Positions 45,675 to 57,490 of a stretch of DNA of 64,000 bases are shown here, piece by piece. This stretch comes from Polytrichum commune (lineage: Eukaryota; Streptophyta; Polytrichopsida; Polytrichales; Polytrichaceae). Under the pieces are notes generated by a model. It did no database searches and had not been told where the DNA came from. It worked only from the letters and a program-made list of their open reading frames with translations. Made by a program: the position numbers and the translations under genes. The stretch's first letter is position 1. Every line of letters begins with the position of its first letter. The DNA lies in the NCBI GenBank assembly GCA_950295325.1, contig OX485804.1, forward strand, positions 11,780,001-11,844,000, given 5' to 3'.

Positions 45675-48600
45675 TATGTGGTGATAAATGAAGTTGGTGG
45701 ACGAACATGAAGAATGTCAAGGCAATCCGAAAGGAGAATTGGCCCTTGATTCAAAAGGGCTTAGGTCATTTGTTGGCCTAGCCAATTAGTACTACAACTT
45801 CATTCGAGAGTTTTCTAAGGTTGCTAGGACCTTATTCAACTTATTGAGGAAAATGGCTATCCCAAGAGTGGGATGAGCCTTGTCACCAAGCCTTTGGAGG
45901 GTTCAAAAACAAGTTCTCTTCGCCGCCCGTGCTTAAGTTCGCGGACTTTGACAAACCTTTTGAGGTGCATACGGGGGCGAGTGACTTTACCATTGGCGGA
46001 TGTTGATCCAAGATGGATGCCCATTGCATATGGGAGCATTAAGCTTAAAGGTTGTCAAACCTTGTGCGACTTGTGAAAGAAATGGCTATCTTAAGAGTGG
46101 GATGAGCCTTGCCCCCAAAGTCTTTGGGGAGCTTAATACAAAGTTGTCTTTGCCACCCGTGTTCAAGTTCGCGGAGCTTGACAAACCTTTTGAGGTGAAT
46201 ACGGGGTGGCGAGTGACTTTGCCATTGGCGGATGGTCAATGTAAGATGAATGGCCATTGCATATGAGAGCGTTAAGCTTGATGGTTATCCGACCTTATCC
46301 GACTTGTGAAAGAAATGGCTATCCCAAGAGTGGGATGAGCCTTGCCACCAAGTCTTTAGGGAGCTTGAGAGCAAGTGTTCTTAGACGCCCGTGCTCAAGT
46401 TCGCGGAGCTTGACAAACCTTTTAAGGTGCATACGGGGGTGATTAACTTTGCCAATGATGGATTGTTAATGTAACATGGATGGCCTTTGCATATGGGGGC
46501 TTGAGGCTCGATGGTTGTCAAAGAAGACAACCAACTCATGACAAAGAACTTCTTTGCCGTAGTGCATTGCTTGAAGATGTGGCGACATTATTTGGGGTCG
46601 CACAAAGCAAAGGTCTACATGGACAATGTGTCCTAAAAGTATTTTAACGTATACAAGCGCAAGTGAGCGCCAAGTCATTGCGGTGGCATGATAGTTTGGC
46701 GCTTATGAAGGTGGATTTGATCCACAAACCGGACCGTGGAAATGTGGTGCCGGATGCGCTAAGTAGACCGGATGAGTTCCAAGCAATGAGAACCATCCAA
46801 ACCTTGTGGCTAATGTGTGCCGGCGAAGGAAACTTGTGATGCAAGATACGGGAGGGGTAAATTAACTACCCCGAGGCACAAAAGCTTTTAGGTGAGCTTC
46901 GCAAGAGCAAGGTGCTCAAAGAGGTTAAGTTGGTGGACGGATTGTTCAAGTGTAAACAAAGTCGGGTGTATGTGCCTCAAGGCAAGTTGAGGCTATCGGT
47001 TTTGAAGGAAAAATGTGATAGTCCTATTGCCGGCCATAGAGGAGAAAGAAAAAACCGCCATAGAATGGTGTCATGGAGGTACCATTGGCGGTGCATAAAG
47101 GAGGATATAACCCACTTTGTGAAGGCGTGAATAAAGTGCCAAGTGAACCGAGCCTCTTACCAAAAGCAAGGCGGTTTCTTGCAACCGTTGCCTATCCCGT
47201 CGGCGCCATGGCATAGTATGTGCATGGACTTGATCACAAGTTTGCCGGAGTCACATGGGTATGATGCCATCTTGTTGATGGTAGAGCGGTTTGCCAAGTG
47301 GGCACACATGGTGCCGATTGTGGGAACCGCCACCGCGTTGGAGACCGCATAGCCTTTTCTCAAAGGATGGTTGAGGCATCACGGGTTGCCACAAGTGATT
47401 GTGTGGGATCAAGATCCAAAGTTCACAAGTGCATTTTCAATGCATTTCTCTAGGAGGTCGTATTGAAACTAAGGTTTAGCACGACCTTGCATTCCCAAAT
47501 GGATGGGAAAACAAAGCGTGTGAATGGAGTCTTGAAGCAATACTTGAGGAACTTGGTGGGGGCGGACCAAGGAGATTGGGCGGACTATGTGGGTCGAGCG
47601 GAGTGTAATTGCAATGTAGCCACGCAATTGGCTACCAAGGGGTGGTCTTTGGTGGTGGCTTATGGAGTGGATGCGCTCCAACCTATTAACCTAGCTCTCG
47701 AGGGGGCACATTCAACACTAGAGTTCAACCAAGATGGTGAGGACTTGGCCAAGAAGCGTGAACAAGTCTTGGAGATGACCAAGTTGTTGGTGGAGAAAGC
47801 CCGAAGGTGCTACGGAGTGCAAGTCAATGCCGGAAGACGCGAAGTGGAGTATGAGGTGGGCCGAAAAGGTGTTGTTGAATGTCGACAACTTCACGTTGCC
47901 CAAAGGCCTTACTCCAAAAGTTCATGTCCAAAATTGGAGCTTCGTTTTCCATTGTGGAATAAATGTTCAAGGACATGTATAAGTTGGAATTACCGCCGGA
48001 GATCAAAGTGCATCCGACATTTCATGTCTCATTACGAAAGTCATTTTAGGACGACACCTTGTGGCCCGAACACAAGCAAGTGATTAGGCCACGTCCCGAC
48101 CTTGTGGAGGTCATTTGGAACATGAGGTAGGAGGGCATCCTCAAGTGTAGGAAGCCCAAGTGAAAAGGAAAGAAAAAGTACAAAGGAATACTTGGTGAAA
48201 TGGTGAGGATACCATGAAAAAGAAACCGCTTGGGTGGCGGCAAGAGACATGGTGAACACCAATGAATAGGTGAAGCACTTTGAAGAAACTAAGGCTAAGG
48301 ATTCCAATAAAATGAAGCGTAGGCATTGATGAGGACATCAATCTCCTTTAGTGGGGGAGAGACGCTAGTAGCACACTTAGCTTCGAGGTTAATTATGCCA
48401 CAACATGCACTTGTTCTTTGGCTTGAGGGAATAAAGTCCAAACTTTAGTGGTGCAAAGAGAAAAGTATGAGATGAGGTCCTAGTCTTGTACTTGTGCTTG
48501 GTTAATGGAAGAGGGGGAATAGACATGCCAAACTAGGTTGGGTAAGCCGAGTAATTGGGGCCATGGCTTGGAGGGGCCTTGGATAAAACCAAGAAACTTC

Positions 48601-49142
48601 TTAGTTGTGGGCTTGTCCGGGCGGGGACAAGGTGATGGCGCGTGCTCATAAAAGTGCTACCCACGAGCTAATGAGAGTTGGCGCATGGGAGTCATGAACC
48701 CATGTCTCGAAAGAGCAAAGTGGGAACCGAGTCGGGCGGGACTTGGCATCACCCCCGTGCGATCGAGGCGTGGCTTAACAATGGAAAGCCATCTTGGAGT
48801 TGCAACCGAGACAACTTAGTGGAAGCGTTGAGGTCTCGCCTAGATGTGTCACGTTAGGCTAGTGGAGCCTAACGGGGGAGGCCCCAAAGGAGGGGCAACC
48901 CAAGTGAGTCCCAAAGTAGGTGGGTCTAGTATAGGTTAGGTCCTTGGATGAGAGATCCAAGGTCGCTAACGGACCACCTAGGAACGACACCTTTGGGACT
49001 ATGCCAAATTTGAAGATGCATTGTGGGGGTCGCGCCCTAAGGTAAACACAATGCCGCACCATAGAGGATGGCAACTTGAGAATTGGTGTGCCGACTACGA
49101 GTATAGTCGATGAGGGCATCGACTCCGTTTGGTGGGGGTGAG

Positions 49143-50115
49143 TGTCGCGCACCTCTCCATGAGGAGTGGCCGAAACACCATGGGCACAAGGGGGACCCGG
49201 AGTGACACCCGGGACTTGTGGCGCCATTGGTGAGAGGGCCCAAGTGATCCTAGTGTGGGTGAGGGCCCCGGGCGTTGGGAACGCCTCCCACCCACTGAGA
49301 CTAGGAAGCATGAGGGTAAGGCCATGAGCTATGCGTAGCTCATGGCGTGGTGATTCTAGAATGCTCAAGATCACCTCAATCGGAGGTGTGAGCTAGGAGT
49401 TATGGCCATTTGAGTGGGGTGCTGTCCTGGGACAGCGCCCAGGTACAGCAGTGCCTGGGAGTGATTCCCGGGACTGCCAAGGTTCAAACAGGCATAACTT
49501 CCTCAAGACTTGCCCGAATGGGGCAAGCGAGGAGTCCATCGGCATCTACGTGAAGCGTAGATGAGGATGGAGTGGTTGGTTGTGATGATCAGACATCATA
49601 CAAGGAAGTTATGATGGTCTGAAGCTGCTGGGGGGGGTTCTAGGCCCAGTAGCTAAGGGAAAATGTCCACTTGGCCCCAACTCTTGGTAGAGAGACAAGA
49701 GGTTGGTTGGCGGTGGGGTAGGGGCTCCGTGTAGAGTCCTAGAGGCTTATATGGGTGAGGTGGTGTGGCCTCACCCACCCGAGGCCGAACGGCACGGCCT
49801 CCATGGGCATTGGCCCATTGTGGGGCCATAGTTGCCTAGTATGGTTCGGGTTGTTGTAGTGTTGCTCCGGCAACGCGATGATCAACATAGGATTGGACTT
49901 CCATGGATGGAAGTCCACATTGGGGAAATGGGTTACCGATTAAGGGGTGAGTCCTGAAAGCAAAGTAGGAGGGTTGGTTCCCTCCTATGAACTATTGGTC
50001 CGGGGTAAGAGGAGCTATCCATTAGCATGGCGGAATGCGAAGGGTTAGCGCTCGTAACCTTTGCTAGAAACGAAAATTGGCAAGATTATTAAGGGACCTA
50101 GCAAGGGTTGTGACA
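49143..50115 (+). repeat. 3' LTR of outer element
   Basis: 973 bp; it ends GTTGTGACA where its partner ends GTTGCGACA. Confidence 0.9.
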
Positions 50116-50763
50116 GTTCGGCCTCGGGTGGGTGAGGCCACACCACCTCACCCATATAAGCCTCTAGGACTTCACGCGGGGCCCCTACCCCACCGTCAAC
50201 CAACCTCTTGTCTCTCTACCAAGAGTTGGGGCCAAGTGGACATTTTCCCTTAGCTGCTGGGCCTAGAACCCCCCCAGCAGCTTCAGACCATCATAACTTC
50301 CTTGTATGATGTCTGATCATAACAACCAACCACTCCATCTTCATCTACGCTTCACGTAGATGCCGATGGACTCCTCACTTGCCCCATTCGGGCAAGTCTT
50401 GAGGAAGTTATGCCTGTTTGAACCTTGGCAGTCCCAGGAATCACTCCCAGGCACTGCTGTACCAGGGCGCTGTCCCGGGACAGCACCCCACTCAAATGGC
50501 CATAACTCCTAGCTCACACCTCCGATTGAGGTGATCTTGAGCATTCTAGAATCACCACGCCATGAGCTACGCATAGCTCATGGCCTCACCCTCATGCCTC
50601 CTAGTCTTTGTGGGTGGGAGGCGTTCCCAACGCCCGGGGCCCTCACCCACACTAGGATCACTTGGGCCCTCTCACCAATGGCGCCACAAGTCCCGGGTGT
50701 CACTCCGGGGTCCCCCTTGTGCCCATGGTGTTTCGGGCACTCCTCATGGAGAGGTGCGCGACA

Positions 50764-50819
50764 CTTCTAATTTCCTTATCCCATTTTAATCCAGCAAACA
50801 TGTCTCTTTCATCACCCAT
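50764..50819 (-). CDS. Small charged protein gene, first codons
   Basis: ATG at 50819-50817 followed by GDERDMFAGLKWDKEIR; the frame meets the part at 35861 exactly once the solo LTR and one CTTCT copy are set aside (IRSLGDPHIP). An upstream exon joining here is also possible. Confidence 0.4.
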
Positions 50820-51332
50820 TGTATGCAAGTGTATATACAATGATGTTGGGTATGAGTCCAATATATAATCTATTCGGCCACAAACGATAATTGCTAAAGT
50901 CCAAGCTATAGAGTAGACTCACATATAAGACAAAGAGAAAAGTGATGAATAAAAACGAAGGAAGTTGATTATTTTGATTCCTTTGTATTTTGATTGAGTC
51001 ATTCTTCAATTATACCAATCTCAGAAAATCCATTTTCATTGATTTTTTCTTATAATCATCCATGGTTTTAACAATTCAACCACCTCGCGGTCTCCAAACT
51101 TAGTGACACCATTTCAATTTCAGGGCATTTTTGTTTATTTTATGATCTATAATTCCCACGGAAATAGGTCCAAGTTTTTACTAATTTTGGCAGATTCTGG
51201 AATATTCCAGGTATATTCTCGTCTATTTTTGAAACATTCCTATTTTTATCTGGAAGATTTGCTATTTTTATTTCATCTACGCTCTCCGCTCTCCGCTCTA
51301 CGTTCTATGCTCACATATAAGTGTCGTCCCCT
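50820..51332. other. AT-rich stretch with inverted copy of the 2717-2850 repeat
   Basis: Likely 5' flank of the small charged gene and 3' flank of the zinc-finger gene. On the reverse strand 51315-51110 reads GTGAGCATAG, then GAGAGCG units, then TGGAATATT and CCTATTTCCGTGG, resembling 2717-2850. No coding sequence seen apart from the last codons of the zinc-finger gene. Confidence 0.5.
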
Positions 51333-52306
51333 TGTCGCAACCCTTGCTAGTCCCCCTTGACCATCTTGGCAATTTTCATTTCCTAGCAAAGGTTACGAGT
51401 GCTAACCCTTCGCATACCGCCATGCAAATGGATAGCTCCTCTAACCCCGGACCAATAGTTCATAGGAGGGAACCAACCCTCCTACTTTGCTTTCGGGACT
51501 CACCCCTTAATCGGTAACCCATTTCCCCAATGTGGACTTCCATCCATGGAAGTCCAATCCTATGTTGATCATTGCGTTGCCGGAGCAACACTACAACAAC
51601 CCGAACCATACTAGGCAACTATGGCCTCACAATGGGCCAATGCCCATGGAGGCCTTGCCGTTCGGCCTCGGGTGGGTGAGGCCACACCACCTCACCCATA
51701 TAAGCCTCTAGGACTTCACGCGGGGCCCCTACCCCACCGTCAACCAACCTCTTGTCTCTCTACCAAGAGTTGGGGCCAAGTGGACATTTTCCTTTAGCTG
51801 CTGGGCCTAGAACCCACTAGCAGCTTCAGACCATCATAACTTCCTTGTATGATGTCTGATCATAACAACCAACCACTCCATCTTCATCTACGCTTCACGT
51901 AGATGCCGATGGACTCCTCGCTTGCCCCATTCGGGCAAGTCTTGAGGAAGTTATGCCTGTTTGAACCTTGGCAGTCCCGGGAATCACTCCCAGGCACTGC
52001 TGTACCAGGGCGCTGTCCCGGGACAGCGCCCCACTCAAATGGCCATAACTCCTAGCTCACACCTCCGATTGAGGTGTTCTTGAGCTTTCTAGAATCACCA
52101 CGCCATGAGCTACGCATAGCTCATGGCCTTACCCTCATGCCTCCTAGTCTCAGTGGGTGGGAGGCGTTCCCAACGCCCGGGGCCCTCACCCACACTAGGA
52201 TCACTTGGGCCCTCTCACCAACGGCGCCACAAGTCCCGGGTGTCACTCCGGGGTCCCCCTTGTGCCCATGGTGTTTCGGGCACTCCTCATGGACAGGTAC
52301 GCGACA
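51333..52306 (-). mobile_element. Reverse solo LTR
   Basis: 974 bp solo LTR, subtype 2 (AACCCACTAGCAGC). Target duplication CCCCT at 51328-51332 and 52307-52311. It sits in the last codons of the zinc-finger gene. Confidence 0.95.
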
Positions 52307-53335
52307 CCCCTCCTCCAGCGCCTTGGTGTGCTTGATACCATGGATATGGTTCTCCAAGTTGGTGCGCAGGTTCTTCTTCGATGGGCACAACACAAACATG
52401 TCGCCACAAACAGTGCAACGCACTTTGTACCAGAAACTCTTCATGATTTCGGACTTTGTGTCACCCACTACAACGAAGGTAACAGCAATAGCACTAACGC
52501 CATCATTCACAGACTGCAGAATTCCAAGCCCTTCTTGAACTGCTGCCTTATGATCTGATGCAGTTAATACCATGGCTCTACCACTCTTGTCCTGCGGATG
52601 ATCATCGTAACTAACACCTTTCCTTCTGCACCAAACTTTGGCATGGATTGTGGAGACAATGTGGGAAACTTTGAAGTTATTAATTAGATTATGGATAGCA
52701 GCCTTCGAATGGTCTCCAGACTGTCCACCAAACTCCTTCTTGCATTCCCCACAATGAAGCTTCACTACAGACACTTCCCCATCATCCCATGAGCGCAAAT
52801 GCCACAAGTTGTCTTGCAAATTAAGATCTGCTAACTCCTTCCTCAATTTAGAGGCAGCCCTAACATATTTGTCTTGAACCTCCTTTGATAGCAACACTGA
52901 CTTGAAATCGTGCCCAGAAAATTGGTCAACATAATCTAAGATTGTAGTAACCCTAGATGAGGGGTCAGCCTCACCTGAATCAATGGGATGAAAATCAGGT
53001 GAATGGTTAACCTCCTCTGTTGCAGCAACCTCTTCTGGAACATCGCCGCCCACGTGTAGACGCATGCGCTTCGCTCGGTCATGTTCGTCACCATGCCGAG
53101 CTTGGATCACGTACACCGAATCGCCAACAGTGTCCACACCCTCCATCCTTGTCTTGATTCGGCATTGCTCTTCGAAGTCCCAAAAGTCGAAACCCCACTC
53201 CACACACTTCGCTTCTTCAAGGCGCACTCTGAATGAAGAGTAAAGCTCATGTGGTTGGCATGCAACTCTACCAATCATCTCGATTGTGTTTACCTCATCC
53301 TCTAGCGCAAACAACCTGACCTTGTAGACTGCCAT
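52307..53335 (-). CDS. Zinc-finger protein gene, split near its 3' end by a solo LTR
   Basis: 343 codons are open from ATG at 53335 (MAVYKVRLFALEDEV) to the LTR. An upstream in-frame ATG exists at 53515, but the sequence from MAVYK looks like the true start. Parts: a globular N-terminus (FRVRLEEAKCVEWGFDFWDF), an acidic linker with basic AKRMRL, a first Cys/His finger (LHCGECKKEFGG ... NNFKVSHI, about residue 195), and a C2H2/BED-like finger (CTVCGDMF ... LENHIHGIKH, about residue 310). Beyond the LTR the frame would add about a dozen codons and stop at TAG. Likely a DNA-binding protein of transposon origin, possibly linked to the DDE gene at the left edge, with which it shares a flanking repeat. 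Confidence 0.6.
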
Positions 53336-53858
53336 AGCCACAAACAAACTAAAGCACCCAACACGTCCAACACGACGCAACAAACAGTCCAACACGAGGC
53401 ACATGGAATTGTCTGCAACATCGAAATTGCGAAACCCTAAGAAACTGACAGTAAACCCATAGAAAGTGTGCAAAGTTAGCTCATGATGTGCTACCACAAC
53501 GTTAGGGTTACGCAACCTATCACCATCCGCGTGCCTCTAATCTACACCACCCACGACGTTTGATCGTAGGGTCCACAATTGATCTCAGGCAATGCCCTCA
53601 CTGTCTGATACACGTGTGGGCGCCATAGGTTGCTAGGCCTTTTTTTATTTTAAAGGTACCCTACTTTATTTTTAAAATATCTAGTAATACACGCACTATA
53701 CCCACACCCTTAGTTTGTTGTAACCCATGTAACATCATTATTGTGACCCTATTCTTAAGGAAATATTTTGCAAATAATTTGCTCCATTGTTTTTATGAAA
53801 CCCTATCTTTGGACTCACCTATATTTCTAATACCAAGGTTAGTGCCCCCCCCCCCCCC
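53336..53858. other. Intergenic AT-rich stretch and poly-C run
   Basis: Upstream region of the zinc-finger gene and left border of the copia fossil. A run of 14 C at 53845-53858 marks the border. No gene seen. Confidence 0.5.
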
Positions 53859-55850
53859 GAGACAGGATGCTTTGTGATAGACAATACCACTTCGAGATAG
53901 AATCGAAGGCTTTGCTCACAGAGAAAATAGCAAAGGATTATACAAGTTACAGGCTGACTCTTTCAACCCGGGACCCGAAGTAAACTCACTTCACCTACGC
54001 TCCCAAGCTGTGCTATGGCACAAAAAACTTGGTCATTTTCATGCAAGAGGCATGCAGAAAATGATCACCTCTGAAGCAGTAATAGGCTTACCCTACATTC
54101 AGGGTTCCAAAGCAGACGTGCACCGGTTGTCAGCTTGGCAAGCATGCCAGAACAAAGATACCGAAAGAAGCCACATTCCACACATCAAAGATCTTAGAAC
54201 TGGTACACTCAGATGTCTGTGGTCCTTTTAAAATCTGCTCCATTGGAGGTGCAAAATACTTCGTTACCTTTACAAATGACTTCTCCAAAAAAATCTGGAT
54301 ATACTTCATCTCCCATAAAAGTCAAGTGCTTGAAAATTTTCAACACTCCATTTGTTCGGTGGAAAATTCCACTGGACAGACTGTTCGTACTCTTCGAACG
54401 GACAATGGAGGCGAATACACCTCTAAGGCTTTCTCAGATTTTTGCTCATTCAAGGGGATTGCTCGCGAGCTCACTCCTCCCTACACACCACAAAGAAACG
54501 GAATTGCCGAAAGGAAAAATCGCTCCCTACTCGACATTACAAGATGTCCCTTGCTTGAAAAAACACTCCCAGGACACCTATGGGGAGAAGCAATGAAGAT
54601 CACGGGAGATATATTCAACCTTCGTTTGACAAAACGCCATCCCGACAAAACACCGAATGAACTCTTTTTCGGTAAGAAACCATCCATTACTCACCTTCGA
54701 ATTTTTGGTTCCCCTGCTTTACTCACATTTCCAAAGCTGGCAGGACTAAGTTAGATCCTTGCTCTGAGAAATGCATTCTCCTTAGTTTTGATGAGACTGT
54801 AAAAGCCTACAGATGCTATAGACCCTCTACCAAGAAAATTTTTGTCTCCCGAGATGTCCTTATTGACGAAGACAACCTTTTCGATTCCACCCAGACATTG
54901 GAATGTCACTGCCCCCCGAAAGATGACTTTACTCCTACACCCACTCGGAAGGAAGAGTCACAGTTCTGTCTCATCCCAGAGACTCAACAACCATATCCGG
55001 ACACTCAGGTCACTCCATCCACTCTTCATAGAGACCCCGACATCTCACAACATCCTCTTTCACATGTCCGTAGCCCAGACACTACTCAATCAACTTCAGA
55101 AGGGGTTGCTTCGTCAAGCACATCAACAACTTCCGAGAACAACCACTCCGAAGAACAACCACTTTGGCAAGCTACCATATCGGAGAGCAATCCTCCTCGC
55201 AGGTCAGACCGCATCAGGCGTTTCCCCCGTCATCTTCAAGATTTCGCTGCCCACGTCGAACTTGACTCCCCTGACTCTCTACCAGAACTACAACCCGAGC
55301 TTACCTTCCAATAGGTGCACACTAATCCCCTCTGGAAGGCCGCCATGCAAGCGGAAATGGATTCCATCCGCAGCAACAACACCTGGACTCTGGTTGAACT
55401 CCCCCCTCATAAGAAAGCAATTTCTTCAAAATGGGTTTTCAAAATGAAGACAAGCAATAACGGAAACCGTCCTCGATACAAAGCAAGATTAGTCGCACAG
55501 GGTTTTGAGCAGAAAGATGGTGTTGATTTTCTCGACACCTTCGCCCCAATGGTTAGATGGGAGACAATTAGGATTCTTATTGCCATTTCTACACACCTGA
55601 ATTGGCCAATCCATCAACTCGACGTCTTAACTGCTTTTCTCAACGGCATTCTAGCAGAAGATGTTTACATGCATCAGCCTCTTGGATTCATCCGGAGATG
55701 AGCAAAAAATCTAGTTTGTAAACTCCACAAGTCCCTTTATGGACTTCGTCAAAGCCCCCGTGTCTGGTACGCACGGCTTCACACTGCACTCCTAGCCTGG
55801 CGACTTACACAATCCCATTCCGACCCCAACCTCTACTTCGCCCACATCAG

Positions 55851-57316
55851 TGTGAGGCCAAACCCACCACCCTTAAGCGTCCTAGTCCGGGTGATGGTTT
55901 TGAGAATCACATGTATTGTTTGTGTATTGAAAATGCTCCCTTCACACCCCAAGGCATTTATGTCACTTTGAATCACTTTATTTATTAATGGTAGCCTCTT
56001 GACTTATGGCCGAATTGGCCTTCTCAAGGGTCCAACCGGCGGCCTTGGCAACACAAGCTCTCAAAGATATTCCCCTTTGGCCTTTGATTATCCTCTCCTT
56101 CACTTTTCCATTGCTAGAGTCTTCCACTTTCTCCATCGGCCTAACCTCCTTTGTCTTGCCACCGCGGATGTCCTCCACCTTCTCCATTAGTAATCCAAGT
56201 GATTTATTTTGACCAATAGGTTCAAGTGTTGAAAAACACTTTTATCAATGGTTCAAGCATCAATACATTCAAAGATCACACATGCCCTACCTAACCTAAT
56301 GAATCCAACACTTACCTAAGAGCTAAGATAGTCTAAAATAATCTAGTATGGTCTGGATTAATTTTGGCGAGGCAACTAAATTTGCTAGGCCTTGATTGGT
56401 TAATTGCAGTCCCGCAAGGGCTTAGCCCAGGTTGCTCCAGTGTTGGCTTCGGTCCAGCAGACTTAGCCGGTTGCTCCAGTGTTGGCTTCGGTCCAGCAGG
56501 CTTAGCCGGTTGCTCCAGTGGTGGCTTTGGTCCAGCAAGCTTAGCCGGTTGCTCCAGTGGTGGCTTTGGTCCAGCAGACTTAGTTATGGAGCTGCCCTTT
56601 AATAAGGCAACCTTAGGTGCTAATCAAGAATCACACTAACTCCCTTTTTCTTGTACTTTGGCTAAATGAACTAACTTACCCCGCTAATGAACTAATCTAA
56701 CACACAACTACTCTAAGAGCTACTTAATCCACACACCTTGTCTCAAGCTCTAAGAGCTCACCCCCTTGAGAGATAATGAGAGAGAGAGCTTACTAATTAA
56801 CTCCACTAAAACTAATAACCTACACACGTGGCTCAAGCTCTTAAGGACTTGCTCCCTTGAGAGCGCTTGATGGAGAGAGTTGTAAATGAGAGAGAAAACA
56901 CCTTAAGTAGCAAAGAGGGAGAGAGGGAGAGAGGGAGAGAGGGAGAGAGAGGTGAGGATAGGGTGAGAGGATTAGCACCTCCAATCACAATCCCTTAACC
57001 TTCACCTCTAAAGTAGGGACTAATCCCCATCCACCAAGCTTCCTTCTTCCTAAACTAACAAGGTGGATCCAAAAGTGGGCATTTAATCCGCGGAGCTCAC
57101 CTTGCTTCACCTTACCCCCTACTCACATAATCAAGGCATTATCCTATTGAACTTAACCCTTGAAATAACCACCCAACACATTCTAAAGCCTAAACTTAAA
57201 TCCAAACCACACTTCACTCTTTTTATGTTTTGTGAATAATCATAACACCTCAAAGTCAAACTAAAATTGGTTCCGAAGAGTTAATCACCACATGTGGGCA
57301 CCATTTTGGGCTCACA
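55851..57316. mobile_element. 1466-bp element with TG...CA ends, probable solo LTR
   Basis: Begins TGTGAGGCCAAA and ends TTTGGGCTCACA (12-bp inverted ends, one mismatch) with a perfect 5-bp target duplication ATCAG at 55846-55850 and 57317-57321. TG...CA ends and a 5-bp duplication fit a solo LTR of an unrelated family; a non-autonomous DNA element is the alternative. Inside are a 39-bp minisatellite and GA-rich tracts (56875-56955). No protein domain is recognised. Confidence 0.75.
56430..56585. repeat. 39-bp minisatellite, four copies
   Basis: Unit GGTTGCTCCAGTGTTGGCTT plus 19 bases repeated four times. Because the unit is a multiple of three it makes a spurious Gly/Ser-rich repeat frame. 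Confidence 0.85.
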
Positions 57317-57490
57317 ATCAGCAATAACACAATTGCACTATTAATCTACGTCGATGACATCCTCATTACAGGAAGCGACCTTCGACTCATCACCCAACTG
57401 AAGGATCATCTTCAATGCACCTTCAAGACAAACGACCTCGGCCCCATTCACAGGTATCTTGATGTTCAATTGGGAAAAGCTATTTTACGA

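Larger units (their letters stand above)
36195..50115 (+). mobile_element. Outer full-length-structure Ty3 chromovirus
   Basis: LTRs at 36195-37167 and 49143-50115, identical in almost every position I compared, and target duplication GTTCG (36190-36194, 50116-50120). Without the inner element it is about 6.9 kb. Parts: gag-side repeats 37845-37980, pol 38180-38668 and 45675-48330 (interrupted by the inner element), conserved noncoding region, purine tract at 49131-49142. Recent insertion by its LTRs, but the coding part is broken in many places. Confidence 0.9.
35862..50763 (-). mobile_element. Reverse solo LTR split by nested elements
   Basis: LTR in reverse direction, 35862-36194 and 50121-50763 (together about 975 bp). 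Target duplication CTTCT at 35857-35861 and 50764-50768. This is the first and oldest insertion of a three-layer stack inside the small charged protein gene. Confidence 0.95.
53859..57490 (+). mobile_element. Ty1/copia fossil, truncated, split by another element
   Basis: Parts in Ty1/copia order on the forward strand: GAG-pre-integrase segment (LWHKKLGHFHARGMQKM near 54010), integrase core (RTDNGGEYTSKAF near 54390; PYTPQRNGIAERKNRS near 54480), and reverse transcriptase (SKWVFKMK and KARLVAQGFEQKDG near 55420-55520; YVDDILITGSD near 57345). Integrase before reverse transcriptase separates it from Ty3. No LTRs, gag or RNase H are seen, so it is truncated at both ends, and there are several further breaks. 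Old. Confidence 0.85.

Noticed and set aside
55978-56187. Reverse-strand 69-codon frame inside the 1466-bp insertion as a gag-like gene
   Set aside because: Too short, repetitive (EKVED repeats) and without any recognisable domain.
56364-56639. Gly/Ser-rich repeat protein frame
   Set aside because: It is a product of a 39-bp minisatellite whose length is divisible by three; no start context, domain or conservation.
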